This document shows, piece by piece, positions 1 through 7,932 of a DNA stretch of 64,000 nucleotides. The notes below the pieces were generated by a model, which saw only the letters and a program-made list of their open reading frames with translations, ran no database searches and was not told the origin of the DNA. Position 1 is the first letter of the stretch, and each line of letters begins with the position of its first letter. Location of the stretch: assembly GCF_900128455.1 (NCBI RefSeq), contig NZ_LT635783.1, forward strand, positions 214,981 to 278,980. The letters run 5' to 3'. This DNA is from Bacteroides mediterraneensis. Its GTDB lineage: Bacteria; Bacteroidota; Bacteroidia; Bacteroidales; Bacteroidaceae. The position numbers and the translations under genes were made by a program.

Positions 1-2
1 CG

Positions 3-791
3 GCTGACCGTAGGCAGCACCGCACCGACAACCCGCTCCGCAGGGTGGACGTATCGCAGGGTGACGTGAAACGGCAGGTATCGAATGTAGCCAAGGCGGT
101 CATGGCAGGCTACAAGTTTCGGACAATGGGCGAATACCGCGCTCTGCTCTCGCTCTATAATGTCACGGTAGAGGAAGCGCACGGCATGGTGAACGGACGC
201 GAGTATCACGGGCTGGTCTATTCCGCCACTGATGATGCCGGCAACAAGACCGGCAATCCTTTCAAGGCTTTCCGCATCGGCAAGTCCGTCGGCTATGAAG
301 CCGTTCAGTGCAGGTTTGAATTTTCCAAAGAACAAATTCGGGATAAACGTCTGGCGGAGATGACCCGCAAGACCGTCGTCGCCGCGCTTGCTCGGACATA
401 CCGCCGCGAGGAGTTCGTCACCCTCCTCCGGGACAAGGGCGTGGACGTGGTGTTCCGCCATACCGACGAAGGGCGCATCTACGGAGCGACCTTCATCGAC
501 CACCGCACGGGCTGTGTGCTCAACGGCTCTCGTCTGGGTAGGGAGTTTTCCGCCAATGCCTTGCAGGAACATTTCACCCTGCCTTATGCCGGCACTCCGC
601 CCGTGCCGTTCACCATTACCGTGGACGGGCAGCAGCCCGACACCCGTCCCGCCGTGGAATACGACGAGGGGTATTCCTCCGGCTTGGGTTTGCTCGGCAG
701 CGATGCTTCGGACACACAGGCGGAGGAAGCTGCCTTCGAGCGTGACCTCAAACACAGACGTAAGAAACGCCGCAAAGGACAGGGATTATAA
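3..791 (+). CDS. MobB-like relaxase/mobilization protein, C-terminal part (5' end outside window)
   Basis: The frame is open from the first complete codon of the window to the stop at 791 (262 residues visible), so the gene begins upstream. The in-frame GTG at 45 is not a convincing start, because the coding sequence continues before it. The visible part begins with a basic stretch (ADRRQHRTDNPLRR), continues with a segment typical of the C-terminal half of Bacteroides conjugative-transposon relaxases, and ends in a very basic tail (KHRRKKRRKGQGL). The catalytic N-terminus, with the Tyr and His residues, is not in the window. In this family the protein nicks oriT and leads the DNA strand out. 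It is followed after 34 bases by the coupling protein, the usual mob order. The assignment rests on family resemblance and neighbours. Confidence 0.75.
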   Translation, partial: ADRRQHRTDNPLRRVDVSQGDVKRQVSNVAKAVMAGYKFRTMGEYRALLSLYNVTVEEAHGMVNGREYHGLVYSATDDAGNKTGNPFKAFRIGKSVGYEAVQCRFEFSKEQIRDKRLAEMTRKTVVAALARTYRREEFVTLLRDKGVDVVFRHTDEGRIYGATFIDHRTGCVLNGSRLGREFSANALQEHFTLPYAGTPPVPFTITVDGQQPDTRPAVEYDEGYSSGLGLLGSDASDTQAEEAAFERDLKHRRKKRRKGQGL

Positions 792-825
792 TTCAGTCAT
801 TCAAACTTAAAAACAGAAACAGATT

Positions 826-2835
826 ATGTCACAACAGGAAGACGATTTGAGGGCACTGGCGAAAATCATGGATTTTCTTCGTGCCGTAAGCATTATTCTG
901 GTGGTCATCCACCTCTACTGGTATTGTTACGAAGCCGTAAGGCTGTGGGGCATCGGCATAGGTATCGTGGACCGGGTACTGATGAACTTCGACCGTACCG
1001 CCGGACTGTTCCATCACATTCTCTACACGAAGCTCTTTGCCATTCTTCTGCTCGCGCTCTCGTGCCTCGGCACGAAGGGTGTCAAGGAGGAGAAAATCAC
1101 CTGGCGCCGGATCTGGGCGGTACTTGCCGCGGGGCTGGTGCTGTTCTTCGGCAACTGGTGGGTGCTGTCCCTGCCGCTTCCGGTGGAGGCGGTTGCGGGT
1201 TTCTACACCGCTTCGATGGCGGCGGGCTATGTCTGCCTGCTCATGGCGGGCACGTGGATGAGCCGCCTTTTGCGTACCAACCTTATGGAAGACGTGTTCA
1301 ATGTGGAAAACGAGAGTTTCATGCAGGAGACCCGCCTCATGGAAAACGAGTATTCAGTAAATCTGCCCACCCGCTTTTACTATAAGAAGAAGTGGAACGA
1401 CGGATTTATCAATGTGGTAAACCCGTTCCGTGCTTCCATCGTGTTGGGTACTCCGGGCAGTGGAAAGTCGTATGCTGTGGTTAATTCTTTCATTAAACAA
1501 CAGATTGAGAAGGGCTTCGCACTCTATATCTATGACTTCAAATTCAGCGACTTATCTACCATTGCCTACAACCACCTGATGAACCACCCGGACGGGTACA
1601 GGGTCAGGCCGAAGTTCTACGTGATAAACTTCGACGACCCGCGCCGCTCGCACCGCTGCAATCCCATACACCCGGATTTCATGGAGGACATCACCGATGC
1701 CTACGAGAGTGCCTACACGATAATGCTCAATTTGAATAAGACTTGGGTGCAAAAGCAGGGCGACTTCTTCGTGGAGTCGCCGATTATCCTGTTTGCCGCA
1801 GTGATTTGGTTTTTAAGGATTTACAAAGACGGGAAGTATTGTACCTTTCCCCATGCCATCGAGCTGCTCAACCGCCGTTACGAAGACCTGTTCCCGATTC
1901 TCACCAGCTATCCCGAACTGGAGAACTACCTTTCCCCGTTCATGGACGCCTGGCAGGGCGGGGCGATGGAACAGCTCGCCGGACAGATAGCCTCGGCGAA
2001 GATTCCGCTCTCGCGCATGATTTCTCCGCAGCTCTACTGGGTCATGTCCGACAGCGAGTTCACGCTCGACATCAACAACCCCGACGAGCCGAAAATCCTT
2101 TGCGTGGGCAACAATCCCGACCGTCAGAACATCTACGGGGCGGCGTTGGGACTGTACAACTCGCGCATCGTCAAGCTCGTGAACAAGAAAGGAAGGCTCA
2201 AATCCTCAATAATCATAGACGAGTTGCCCACGATTTACTTCAAGGGGCTGGACAACCTGATTGCCACCGCCCGAAGCAACAAGGTTTCCACCCTGCTGGG
2301 TTTTCAGGACTTTTCCCAGCTCAAGCGTGACTACGGCGACAAGGAGGCCGCCGTAGTGATGAACACCGTCGGCAACATCTTTTCCGGTCAGGTCGTGGGC
2401 GAGACCGCCAAGACCCTTTCCGAGCGTTTCGGCAAGATTCTCCAGAGGCGGCAGAGCATCACCATCAACCGCGAGGACAAGTCCACTTCCATCAATACGC
2501 AGATGGAGAGCCTGATTCCGGCGAGCAAGATTTCCACGCTCACGCAGGGCATGTTCGTGGGAGCCGTCGCCGACAATTACGACGAACGCATCGAACAGAA
2601 GATTTTCCATTGCGAGATTGTGGTCGATGCCGAGAAAGTGAAGCGTGAGGAACAGGCTTACAAGCCTATTCCCATCATCACGGACTTTACCGATGCCGAC
2701 GGCAACGACTGCATGAAGGAGATGATTCAGGAGAACTACAACCGTATCCGTGCAGAGGTCCGGCAGATTGTCGCCGATGAGCTGCAGCGCATCCAGTCCG
2801 ACCCGGAACTGCAATACCTCTTGCAGAACAAGTAA
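826..2835 (+). CDS. mobC: Type IV coupling protein, MobC/TraG (VirD4-like, YWFCY N-terminus)
   Basis: This 669-residue membrane ATPase links the relaxosome to the conjugation channel. The N-terminus has the aromatic YWYCYE segment typical of Bacteroides coupling proteins and about four membrane helices (roughly residues 16-37, 66-82, 93-112 and 125-147). A cytosolic ATPase follows, with Walker A GTPGSGKS at 208-215 and a Walker B-like IIIDELP near 464-470. The C-terminal part has the TraG/TraD-type fold with a conserved FQDFSQL segment. The start is an ATG 34 bases after the relaxase stop, and no better start lies upstream. The gene ends at a strong terminator (2856-2894). Length and domain order fit the family, and nothing suggests damage. 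Confidence 0.92.
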   Translation: MSQQEDDLRALAKIMDFLRAVSIILVVIHLYWYCYEAVRLWGIGIGIVDRVLMNFDRTAGLFHHILYTKLFAILLLALSCLGTKGVKEEKITWRRIWAVLAAGLVLFFGNWWVLSLPLPVEAVAGFYTASMAAGYVCLLMAGTWMSRLLRTNLMEDVFNVENESFMQETRLMENEYSVNLPTRFYYKKKWNDGFINVVNPFRASIVLGTPGSGKSYAVVNSFIKQQIEKGFALYIYDFKFSDLSTIAYNHLMNHPDGYRVRPKFYVINFDDPRRSHRCNPIHPDFMEDITDAYESAYTIMLNLNKTWVQKQGDFFVESPIILFAAVIWFLRIYKDGKYCTFPHAIELLNRRYEDLFPILTSYPELENYLSPFMDAWQGGAMEQLAGQIASAKIPLSRMISPQLYWVMSDSEFTLDINNPDEPKILCVGNNPDRQNIYGAALGLYNSRIVKLVNKKGRLKSSIIIDELPTIYFKGLDNLIATARSNKVSTLLGFQDFSQLKRDYGDKEAAVVMNTVGNIFSGQVVGETAKTLSERFGKILQRRQSITINREDKSTSINTQMESLIPASKISTLTQGMFVGAVADNYDERIEQKIFHCEIVVDAEKVKREEQAYKPIPIITDFTDADGNDCMKEMIQENYNRIRAEVRQIVADELQRIQSDPELQYLLQNK

Positions 2836-2855
2836 CATGCCGCAGGCGAAAAAAG

Positions 2856-2894
2856 GAAAATCCGTAGCACTGACTGTTACGGATTTTCTTTTTT
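2856..2894 (+). terminator. Rho-independent terminator after the mob genes
   Basis: A perfect 11-bp stem (GAAAATCCGTA at 2856-2866, TACGGATTTTC at 2878-2888) with an 11-base loop is followed by six T. The convergent acetyltransferase gene ends inside it (stop at 2877-2879). Its left flank is A-rich, so it may work on both strands. Confidence 0.85.
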
Positions 2895-4046
2895 GTCAAT
2901 TATATTTTTCTGCTTATATAACAGATGGGGCATTTCCTTTCCATTATATACAATGGTATGGCTGCCACAGGGTATCATTCCGATGGCTTCTGCCACACGG
3001 AGGGAAGATGTATTTTCGGGACGAATGCTGCAACAGACTTCCTGTAATCCCAATTCCTCAAAAGCATATTGCAGACACCTTCGGGCGGCTTCCGTGGCAT
3101 AGCCATGATGCCAATGCACATTGTCCAGCATGTAGCCGAGTTCCACGGTATTGTTCCCGTCAATCACGCTTTTCATTAAGCCTGCCTGTCCGATAAACTT
3201 ATTGTTTTCCTTTAATATGACGGCAAAATATCCGTATCCGTCCTTACGGTAACGGGTAAGCTGGCGGTTCAGCCATTGGCACACTTCCTTCTTTTCAAAC
3301 CCGTGTTCCCATGCGTACATGACTTCCGGCTTGCCCATAAGGGCGAGCAATGCACCCATATCCTTGCGGGTGATTTTTCTGATTATAAGCCGTTCCGTTT
3401 CCATGACCGTAAGCGACTCGGTATAGGTCTTTATCTCCATGCCGTCGTCTTTCCATTCCCTGACCAGCTTCCGGACGGTATCGTCTATGAGCTTGCGGTA
3501 TGCGTCATCAGGGACGACTTTTAGATAAAACGCATCGTTGGTCTCTTTCAATACCCAATCCGCTATATCCTGCAAGTCCTTTCCTTCGGGGATATAGTCC
3601 TTGTGTATCATGAACTCGTTGATATTGTCCTCCAGCAGTTCTTCAACGGCAATGCGGTTGTCTTCATCCAAATCCGAAAAGGGGGTTTCTTCGATTTCAT
3701 AGATTTTGCCAAACAAATCATCCGCTTCTTCATCATCCTCTTCTGGTGCATAATTGCCGCGTTTCATGTCAAGCATTTCCTGTGCGAACTGCCCGGACTC
3801 CCTGTCCTTGTATTTCTTGGCATATTTTTCCAGCAGTTCCCAATCCTGCTGCCTCATGGGGAAGCGGAATGCGGCACGCTCCACTTCGTTACAGCGCATC
3901 ATGTCCGCTTGCTCGTCCTTCGGCAGCGACTGGCATTCCTTGCAGATGTGCTGTGCGTGTCCTTTGCCCGTAAAGCTTTCGTTGGACTTGCAGCAGCCGC
4001 ATACTTTACAATAGTGTCCGTTATGTTTCTTCTTTTTCTTTGCCAT
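2877..4046 (-). CDS. GNAT acetyltransferase (RimJ/RimL-like) with zinc-ribbon-like N-terminal extension
   Basis: 389 residues from the ATG at 4046; a longer reading would need a TTG start inside the upstream terminator hairpin. The N-terminus is poly-Lys followed by a probable zinc site: C13-x2-C16, C18/C19, H30, H33, C35-x2-C38. An acidic middle region (about 100-210) resembles nothing I can name. The last part, from METERLIIRKI at 215, is a GNAT fold of the RimJ/RimL type, with the acetyl-CoA loop region HHGYATEAAR and a C-terminal HLLYKQ. The substrate is unknown. Such genes recur beside mobilization genes in Bacteroides conjugative transposons. The zinc-ribbon fusion makes a protein or nucleic-acid target more likely than an antibiotic, but that is inference. 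Confidence 0.8.
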   Translation of the reverse strand: MAKKKKKHNGHYCKVCGCCKSNESFTGKGHAQHICKECQSLPKDEQADMMRCNEVERAAFRFPMRQQDWELLEKYAKKYKDRESGQFAQEMLDMKRGNYAPEEDDEEADDLFGKIYEIEETPFSDLDEDNRIAVEELLEDNINEFMIHKDYIPEGKDLQDIADWVLKETNDAFYLKVVPDDAYRKLIDDTVRKLVREWKDDGMEIKTYTESLTVMETERLIIRKITRKDMGALLALMGKPEVMYAWEHGFEKKEVCQWLNRQLTRYRKDGYGYFAVILKENNKFIGQAGLMKSVIDGNNTVELGYMLDNVHWHHGYATEAARRCLQYAFEELGLQEVCCSIRPENTSSLRVAEAIGMIPCGSHTIVYNGKEMPHLLYKQKNIIDKKENP

Positions 4047-4057
4047 TTTCACGATAT

Positions 4058-4097
4058 AAAAACTCCCATGCAAAATAGGAGGCAAATTGCATGGGAG
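4058..4097 (-). terminator. Terminator hairpin between the two GNAT genes
   Basis: A perfect inverted repeat (CTCCCATGCAA at 4063-4073, TTGCATGGGAG at 4087-4097) is followed on the minus strand by TTTTT (4058-4062). It ends the upstream pair and lies only about 12 bases before the ATG of the next gene, so it could also act as a leader structure for that gene. Confidence 0.75.
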
Positions 4098-4128
4098 ATA
4101 TGTTATTGTATTGTTTTACGGTTCCTTC

Positions 4129-4734
4129 TTATCGGGTACGCAGCAGTATCAGGTCAAAGTACATCAGTCGGGTGCGCATGGGCTGCATGTCAGGTTTTTC
4201 TTCCGCCGTTCTCCTGCCGTGCAGGAAAGTCCGTTCCTCTTCCTCCGTGGAGAACAGGAACTTGAAGCCGTTCCGCTGGTAAAAATCGAATATTTTCGGA
4301 TTGTTCAGGGCATCCACCACTATATAGCGGCATCCGGTCTTGTTCAGCGGCTCGATGAACCATGACTTGATGGCATCCAGTATCTCATCGCCGATGTGCT
4401 GTCCCATATAGTTCTCGCTGACGGCAAGCTGCCCCACCAGCACCGCAGGATATTGGGGACGGCGTTTCTCGTTGGGTATGTTACGGTTGAGCCTGTTGCG
4501 TCGGCTATTCGGAAGCAGGTCGGCACGGATGCTTGAATTGGCTACGGTGAAAGCTCCGACGATGCGGTGCTTGTCCTGCTCCACGAAACAGTAGGACTTT
4601 CCCAAAAGCTGGTAGGCATAATCCGCATATTCCTTCGTGAAGAACTCGGTTATATCCCTGTCCTTGCACGAGAAGCCGCCGCATTCGCGCAGCACGTCTT
4701 CATTCAGCTCACAGAACTCACAATATTCCAGCAT
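4129..4734 (-). CDS. GNAT-family acetyltransferase, candidate toxin of a toxin-antitoxin pair
   Basis: 201 residues. The core has the GNAT order: a central strand ending AVLVGQLAVSENYMGQHIGDEILDA (the acetyl-CoA loop Q/R-x-x-G-x-G/A is here QHIGDE), then GCRYIVVDALNNPKIFDFYQRNGF, the hallmark distal segment of TacT/AtaT-like GNAT toxins that acetylate aminoacyl-tRNA. A 59-residue basic protein is encoded immediately upstream with a 6-base gap, as expected for an antitoxin. The two share one promoter (4947-4954) and one terminator (4058-4097). The toxin role is inferred from architecture and subfamily resemblance; a housekeeping or metabolic acetyltransferase remains possible. Confidence 0.72.
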   Translation of the reverse strand: MLEYCEFCELNEDVLRECGGFSCKDRDITEFFTKEYADYAYQLLGKSYCFVEQDKHRIVGAFTVANSSIRADLLPNSRRNRLNRNIPNEKRRPQYPAVLVGQLAVSENYMGQHIGDEILDAIKSWFIEPLNKTGCRYIVVDALNNPKIFDFYQRNGFKFLFSTEEEERTFLHGRRTAEEKPDMQPMRTRLMYFDLILLRTR

Positions 4735-4740
4735 ACCGTC

Positions 4741-4920
4741 CTATCCCTCCTTATCTATATTGTACAGTCTGGAGCGTTTCAGGATGGCACGCATCTTTTC
4801 CACCTGCTTCGTGAAGTCTATGGAGCCGCGTTTTTCTCTGGCGTTCCTGTCCGCTTCTTCCACGAAACGCTCCGCCGCCTTGCCGCGAAGTACCGGAATG
4901 GGTTTGATTTCTATTGCCAT
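4741..4920 (-). CDS. Small 59-residue protein, candidate antitoxin to the GNAT gene
   Basis: ATG at 4918-4920, TAG at 4741-4743. The product starts MAIEIKPIPVLRGKAAERF and is rich in charged residues (FVEEADRNAREK), ending KRSRLYNIDKEG. A helical, charged 59-residue protein directly upstream of and nearly touching a GNAT gene is the usual antitoxin layout, although I do not recognise a ribbon-helix-helix motif with certainty. A TACCTTTG -7 element lies about 27 bases upstream of the start. Coding is supported by the tight spacing to the next gene and by a promoter and terminator bracketing the pair. Confidence 0.65.
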   Translation of the reverse strand: MAIEIKPIPVLRGKAAERFVEEADRNAREKRGSIDFTKQVEKMRAILKRSRLYNIDKEG

Positions 4921-4946
4921 AATCTATTGTCTTTTAATTGTTTTTG

Positions 4947-4954
4947 CAAAGGTA
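4947..4954 (-). promoter_or_regulatory. Bacteroides -7 promoter element for the small protein/GNAT pair
   Basis: The minus strand reads TACCTTTG, an exact match to TAnnTTTG, 27-34 bases before the ATG at 4920. The upstream flank is AT-rich. Confidence 0.6.
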
Positions 4955-4998
4955 GTCTTTTTCTTTCGAATAATTGCAGAAAACCGGACTTTTCTCGA

Positions 4999-5634
4999 TT
5001 ACCTTCTCATCCTTTCCCGTTCCTCGTCCAGTTGCATCCTTCGGTTCACTTTCTCGGCTGCACGGTCAAGGAAATAGGTACGGCTTTCGTTCTTCCGCAT
5101 CTTGATGTCGCTGTATATGTTATAGCATCCTTTCGCCTGTATGCCAAGCATCTTGTAGAAATAGTCGGCAATTTCCTTCAGTGAGGTCTCTCCGTCATTG
5201 ATGCAGCCCATTTCGCTGACCCCATAGATAAGTTCCACAAGGTCGGATGCCTTGCCAGTCCATCGTATGGCAGGAATGTTGTCTGTATCTTTATTTCTCT
5301 TTTCGCATTCAGAGTGGATAGTAGTAGATAGTGGTGGCACTTGTAAGCGGCTTGTGGAGATTTGCTTTTGCATCTTGCGGACAAAAGACAAGGCTTTGCG
5401 GACAAATAGGTCGGTATGGCTTTTCACCCCACCTGCAAGATACTGCGTGTTGTGATATTCCAGTTCGTTCTCGGCATACGCCAGTGCAATCTTTACACCG
5501 TCCGTATCGTTATCGGACAGCAGTTCGACAACCGCCTTGACAAAACACCCGTAGGCGGCATTCAGATTGATTGTTTCATCATTTCCGTTTATAAGACCGA
5601 AAAACTCGGTTTCTGTCAATATAAGGTAATTCAT
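4999..5634 (-). CDS. rteC: RteC-family regulator of ICE excision
   Basis: 211 residues from the ATG at 5634 (MNYLILTETEFF). An upstream in-frame GTG would add 15 residues of unlikely sequence. The C-terminal half carries the RteC signature: KASDLVELIYGVSEMGCI, then SLKEIADYFYKMLGI, then the basic MRKNESRTYFLDRAAEKVNRR. In CTnDOT, RteC is produced under RteB control and binds upstream of the excision operon promoter. Its position downstream of rteB matches CTnDOT. A hairpin with a T-run (5715-5745) and three palindromic repeats (5806-5872) lie upstream and are likely control elements. Confidence 0.85.
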   Translation of the reverse strand: MNYLILTETEFFGLINGNDETINLNAAYGCFVKAVVELLSDNDTDGVKIALAYAENELEYHNTQYLAGGVKSHTDLFVRKALSFVRKMQKQISTSRLQVPPLSTTIHSECEKRNKDTDNIPAIRWTGKASDLVELIYGVSEMGCINDGETSLKEIADYFYKMLGIQAKGCYNIYSDIKMRKNESRTYFLDRAAEKVNRRMQLDEERERMRR

Positions 5635-5714
5635 GTTTTTTCTGTTTGAATGATACACTTTGATTATCAGTGTGCGCACATGAACTATGAGTACAAATGC
5701 TTTTCCGCAAACAG

Positions 5715-5745
5715 AAAAAAAACGGCAGGATTTTGTATCCTGCTG
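5715..5745 (-). terminator. Hairpin with T-run upstream of rteC (terminator or attenuator)
   Basis: On the minus strand a 9-bp stem (5723-5731 with 5737-5745, one imperfect pair, 5-base loop) is followed by eight T (5715-5722). It either ends transcription of the RibD-like gene or, if the rteC promoter is further upstream, lies in the rteC leader and could attenuate it. Confidence 0.65.
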
Positions 5746-5805
5746 TTATACAATAGAATAGAGATAAAATATTTTTCAGCCATTGTATAAACGGCCAAAA
5801 AAACT

Positions 5806-5872
5806 GTTTCAAGATGAAACCGCGTTTCATTTTGGAACAACCGAATCCGTGTTTCACGTTCCATTTTGGAAC
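5806..5872. repeat. Three 15-bp palindromic repeats upstream of rteC
   Basis: GTTTCAAGATGAAAC (5806-5820), GTTTCATTTTGGAAC (5824-5838) and GTTCCATTTTGGAAC (5858-5872), plus a half-like GTTTCAC at 5851-5857. Each unit is itself an inverted repeat (GTTyC...GrAAC). They sit 170-240 bases before the rteC start and next to the end of the RibD-like gene. I infer an operator cluster; RteB is the obvious candidate binder. Confidence 0.6.
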
Positions 5873-5881
5873 ATGATACGG

Positions 5882-6304
5882 CTAATTATCTTCCACATCC
5901 ACCTTACGGTATATGTGTCGCAAGGCTCCCGGCATACTTTTCTGTTCGGTCAGTTTCCAATAGGATATTGGCAAATTCTTTTGAAACAGAAAGAAACCGG
6001 TACCCGCTATGAACGGTACGGTGTAGATGATAATTTCATCAACGATACGCATATTCAGCAGCGCATTGATAAAATCGGCATTCTGATGGGTCGCTTCAAT
6101 CAGATAAACGGTGTTGTCGTCTTGTTTCTCATGTTCGGCTATCAATGTGGTCATTGAATAATCCGGTGAAAGTTCAAAGGTTGCCTTGTTATATATGTCT
6201 GAGATGCCATGACAATCTGGACGGAGCCACCAGCGCCCTTCTGTTTTCATATCCGCCAGACAGCCGTCCATCGAAAGTATTGCCAGCAATTGTATTTTCG
6301 CCAT
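5882..6304 (-). CDS. Short RibD C-terminal/dihydrofolate-reductase-fold protein
   Basis: 140 residues, ATG at 6304. The start MAKIQLLAILSMDGCLAD matches the N-terminal strand and substrate loop of the RibD_C/DHFR-like fold, and DEIIIYTVPFIAGTGFFLF matches its late strand with the glycine turn. It is clearly shorter than typical members (about 170-200 residues), and the central NADPH-binding part looks reduced. Related short proteins lie beside rteB in CTnDOT-type elements. A reductase activity is uncertain, and I see no basis to call it a trimethoprim-resistance enzyme. The gene lies between the rteB terminator and the rteC control region. Confidence 0.65.
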   Translation of the reverse strand: MAKIQLLAILSMDGCLADMKTEGRWWLRPDCHGISDIYNKATFELSPDYSMTTLIAEHEKQDDNTVYLIEATHQNADFINALLNMRIVDEIIIYTVPFIAGTGFFLFQKNLPISYWKLTEQKSMPGALRHIYRKVDVEDN

Positions 6305-6341
6305 AATCTGAATTTCTTGGTCTTTCCGGTTCGCTTGGAAT

Positions 6342-6368
6342 AAAAAAGTAGCGTGCTATCCACGCTAC
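6342..6368 (-). terminator. Rho-independent terminator downstream of rteB
   Basis: A perfect 8-bp stem (GTAGCGTG at 6348-6355, CACGCTAC at 6361-6368) with a 5-base loop is followed on the minus strand by six T (6342-6347). The rest of the 326-base gap 6305-6630 holds a weaker hairpin (6420-6437, GCTATG/CATAGC) and no convincing coding sequence. Confidence 0.8.
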
Positions 6369-6630
6369 ACCAAGCGTAGGCTCTGGAAAGCCCTTGAAAG
6401 GTTATATACGTGAATGCACGCTATGACAAAGCATAGCATAAGCACCACGCAATTTGTACCTTTCAGTGTCAATTTTCCAGATTTACGCTTGGACACCTTG
6501 CGTTCTTATGTCTATATCAGCAGACAGCCGGACATGATCCGACTGCCTGTTTTATTCCTAAACTTCTCCACAAAGATAGGAATTTGTGCGGATAATATAT
6601 TATTTTACAGCGGAAATATTCATTTTGGAG

Positions 6631-7932
6631 CTATTTATCGCCGTATTTCAGTCCATATTCCATCATTTTCCGATATAATGTCGTACGACCTATACCCAAT
6701 ATCTGCGAAGCCATATTCCGGTTGCCGTTCGCCTGTTCCAGTGCGTGCAGGATACGTTCTTTTTCTTGTTCCTCATCTTTTAATGTGGAACAAGAAGTGC
6801 AGATATGTTCACCGGTTATTTCCAAATCTTTTGCAGACACCATATCTCCTGCCGTATGCAATACCGCAACCTGTACCGTCAGACGCAGTTCACGCACGTT
6901 GCCCGGCCATGAATGGGTGAGCAGGGCTTTGCGTGCCGACTGGTCGAAGCCTTTCACGTTGCGTTCCAGCTCCATATTTGCCTGTTCACGGAAAAATTCC
7001 GAGAGAGGCATGATGTCATCACTGCTTTCCCGAAGTGGTGGTACAGTTACTGCATATTCCTGCAAGCGGTAAAGCAGGTCTTGACGGAAACGCTTCTCCG
7101 ATACGGCTTTCTGCAAATCCTCGTTGGTGGCTGCTATAATGCGCACATCGGCTGTCTTGTCTTCTTTGCCGCCTACGGGTCGGTACCGCCGTTCCTGTAT
7201 GGCACGCAACAGCATTTGTTGGGTGTCAGGCATGAGGTTTCCCACTTCGTCCAGAAACAGCGTGCCGCCTTCCGCTTCCTGAAAAAATCCGCTGCGGTTG
7301 GCATCCGCACCGGTAAATGCTCCTTTCACATGTCCGAAAAAGGCGGACTGTGCCAATGCCGGGGACAATGAACCGCAGTCCACTGCGACAAACGGCTTGT
7401 CCGCCCGTTTGCTTTTTTCGTGGATATACTGGGCGAAATGCTCCTTTCCGGTTCCGTTCTCGCCCAGAATCATCACACTCAGATTGGTCGGTGCGACAAT
7501 CTTGGCGCGATGCTTTGCGGAAAGATACGCCTCGCTGGTACGTCTGAATATGGGGGCACGTCGTGTGCGTTCCTGTTCTTTCCTTATGGTCTGCACAAGT
7601 GGCAGCAGCCGTTCTTCTATCAGCCGTTTCGGGATATAGTCCTCAGAGCCGAGTTTCATGCTTTCCACTGCCGTATGTACCTCGGCGTAGTCGGTCATGA
7701 CGATGAAGCGTTGCCGTTTGCCTTGATTGCGCATCCACTGCAACAGTCCGGTACATTCACCGTCGGGCAGGCGAAGGTCGGCAAGTATGATGTCCTCACT
7801 TTCCATCTTGTCCGCCAGCTTGCGGGCGGCTGACAGCGATGAAGCTGTTTCTGTTTCAAATCCTTCTCTGGCAAGCAGGTTGCATACATATTTGCAATAG
7901 ACTGGATTGTCCTCAACCACAAAAACCTTCAT
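6631..7932 (-). CDS. rteB: RteB response regulator (NtrC-type, AAA+ and Fis HTH)
   Basis: 433 residues. The receiver domain (1-120) has D8, phospho-acceptor D52 and K102. The AAA+ domain has Walker A GENGTGKE at 157-164, an intact GAFTGA loop at 204-209 and a Walker B GGTLFLDEVG. The C-terminal Fis-type helix-turn-helix includes NGNRNMASQILGIGRTTLYRKM. RteB is the response regulator of the RteA kinase and activates ICE transfer genes, including rteC in CTnDOT. Its start overlaps the end of rteA by 20 bases, implying translational coupling. The GAFTGA motif is notable because Bacteroides is thought to lack sigma-54. Confidence 0.93.
   Translation of the reverse strand: MKVFVVEDNPVYCKYVCNLLAREGFETETASSLSAARKLADKMESEDIILADLRLPDGECTGLLQWMRNQGKRQRFIVMTDYAEVHTAVESMKLGSEDYIPKRLIEERLLPLVQTIRKEQERTRRAPIFRRTSEAYLSAKHRAKIVAPTNLSVMILGENGTGKEHFAQYIHEKSKRADKPFVAVDCGSLSPALAQSAFFGHVKGAFTGADANRSGFFQEAEGGTLFLDEVGNLMPDTQQMLLRAIQERRYRPVGGKEDKTADVRIIAATNEDLQKAVSEKRFRQDLLYRLQEYAVTVPPLRESSDDIMPLSEFFREQANMELERNVKGFDQSARKALLTHSWPGNVRELRLTVQVAVLHTAGDMVSAKDLEITGEHICTSCSTLKDEEQEKERILHALEQANGNRNMASQILGIGRTTLYRKMMEYGLKYGDK

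Noticed and set aside
4047..4085. Upstream TTG start extending the zinc-ribbon GNAT by 13 residues
   Set aside because: It would begin inside the terminator hairpin; the ATG at 4046 gives a normal basic N-terminus.
5882..6304. Trimethoprim-resistance dihydrofolate reductase
   Set aside because: Fold resemblance is to the short RibD_C-like proteins of ICEs; length and residues do not support a resistance enzyme.
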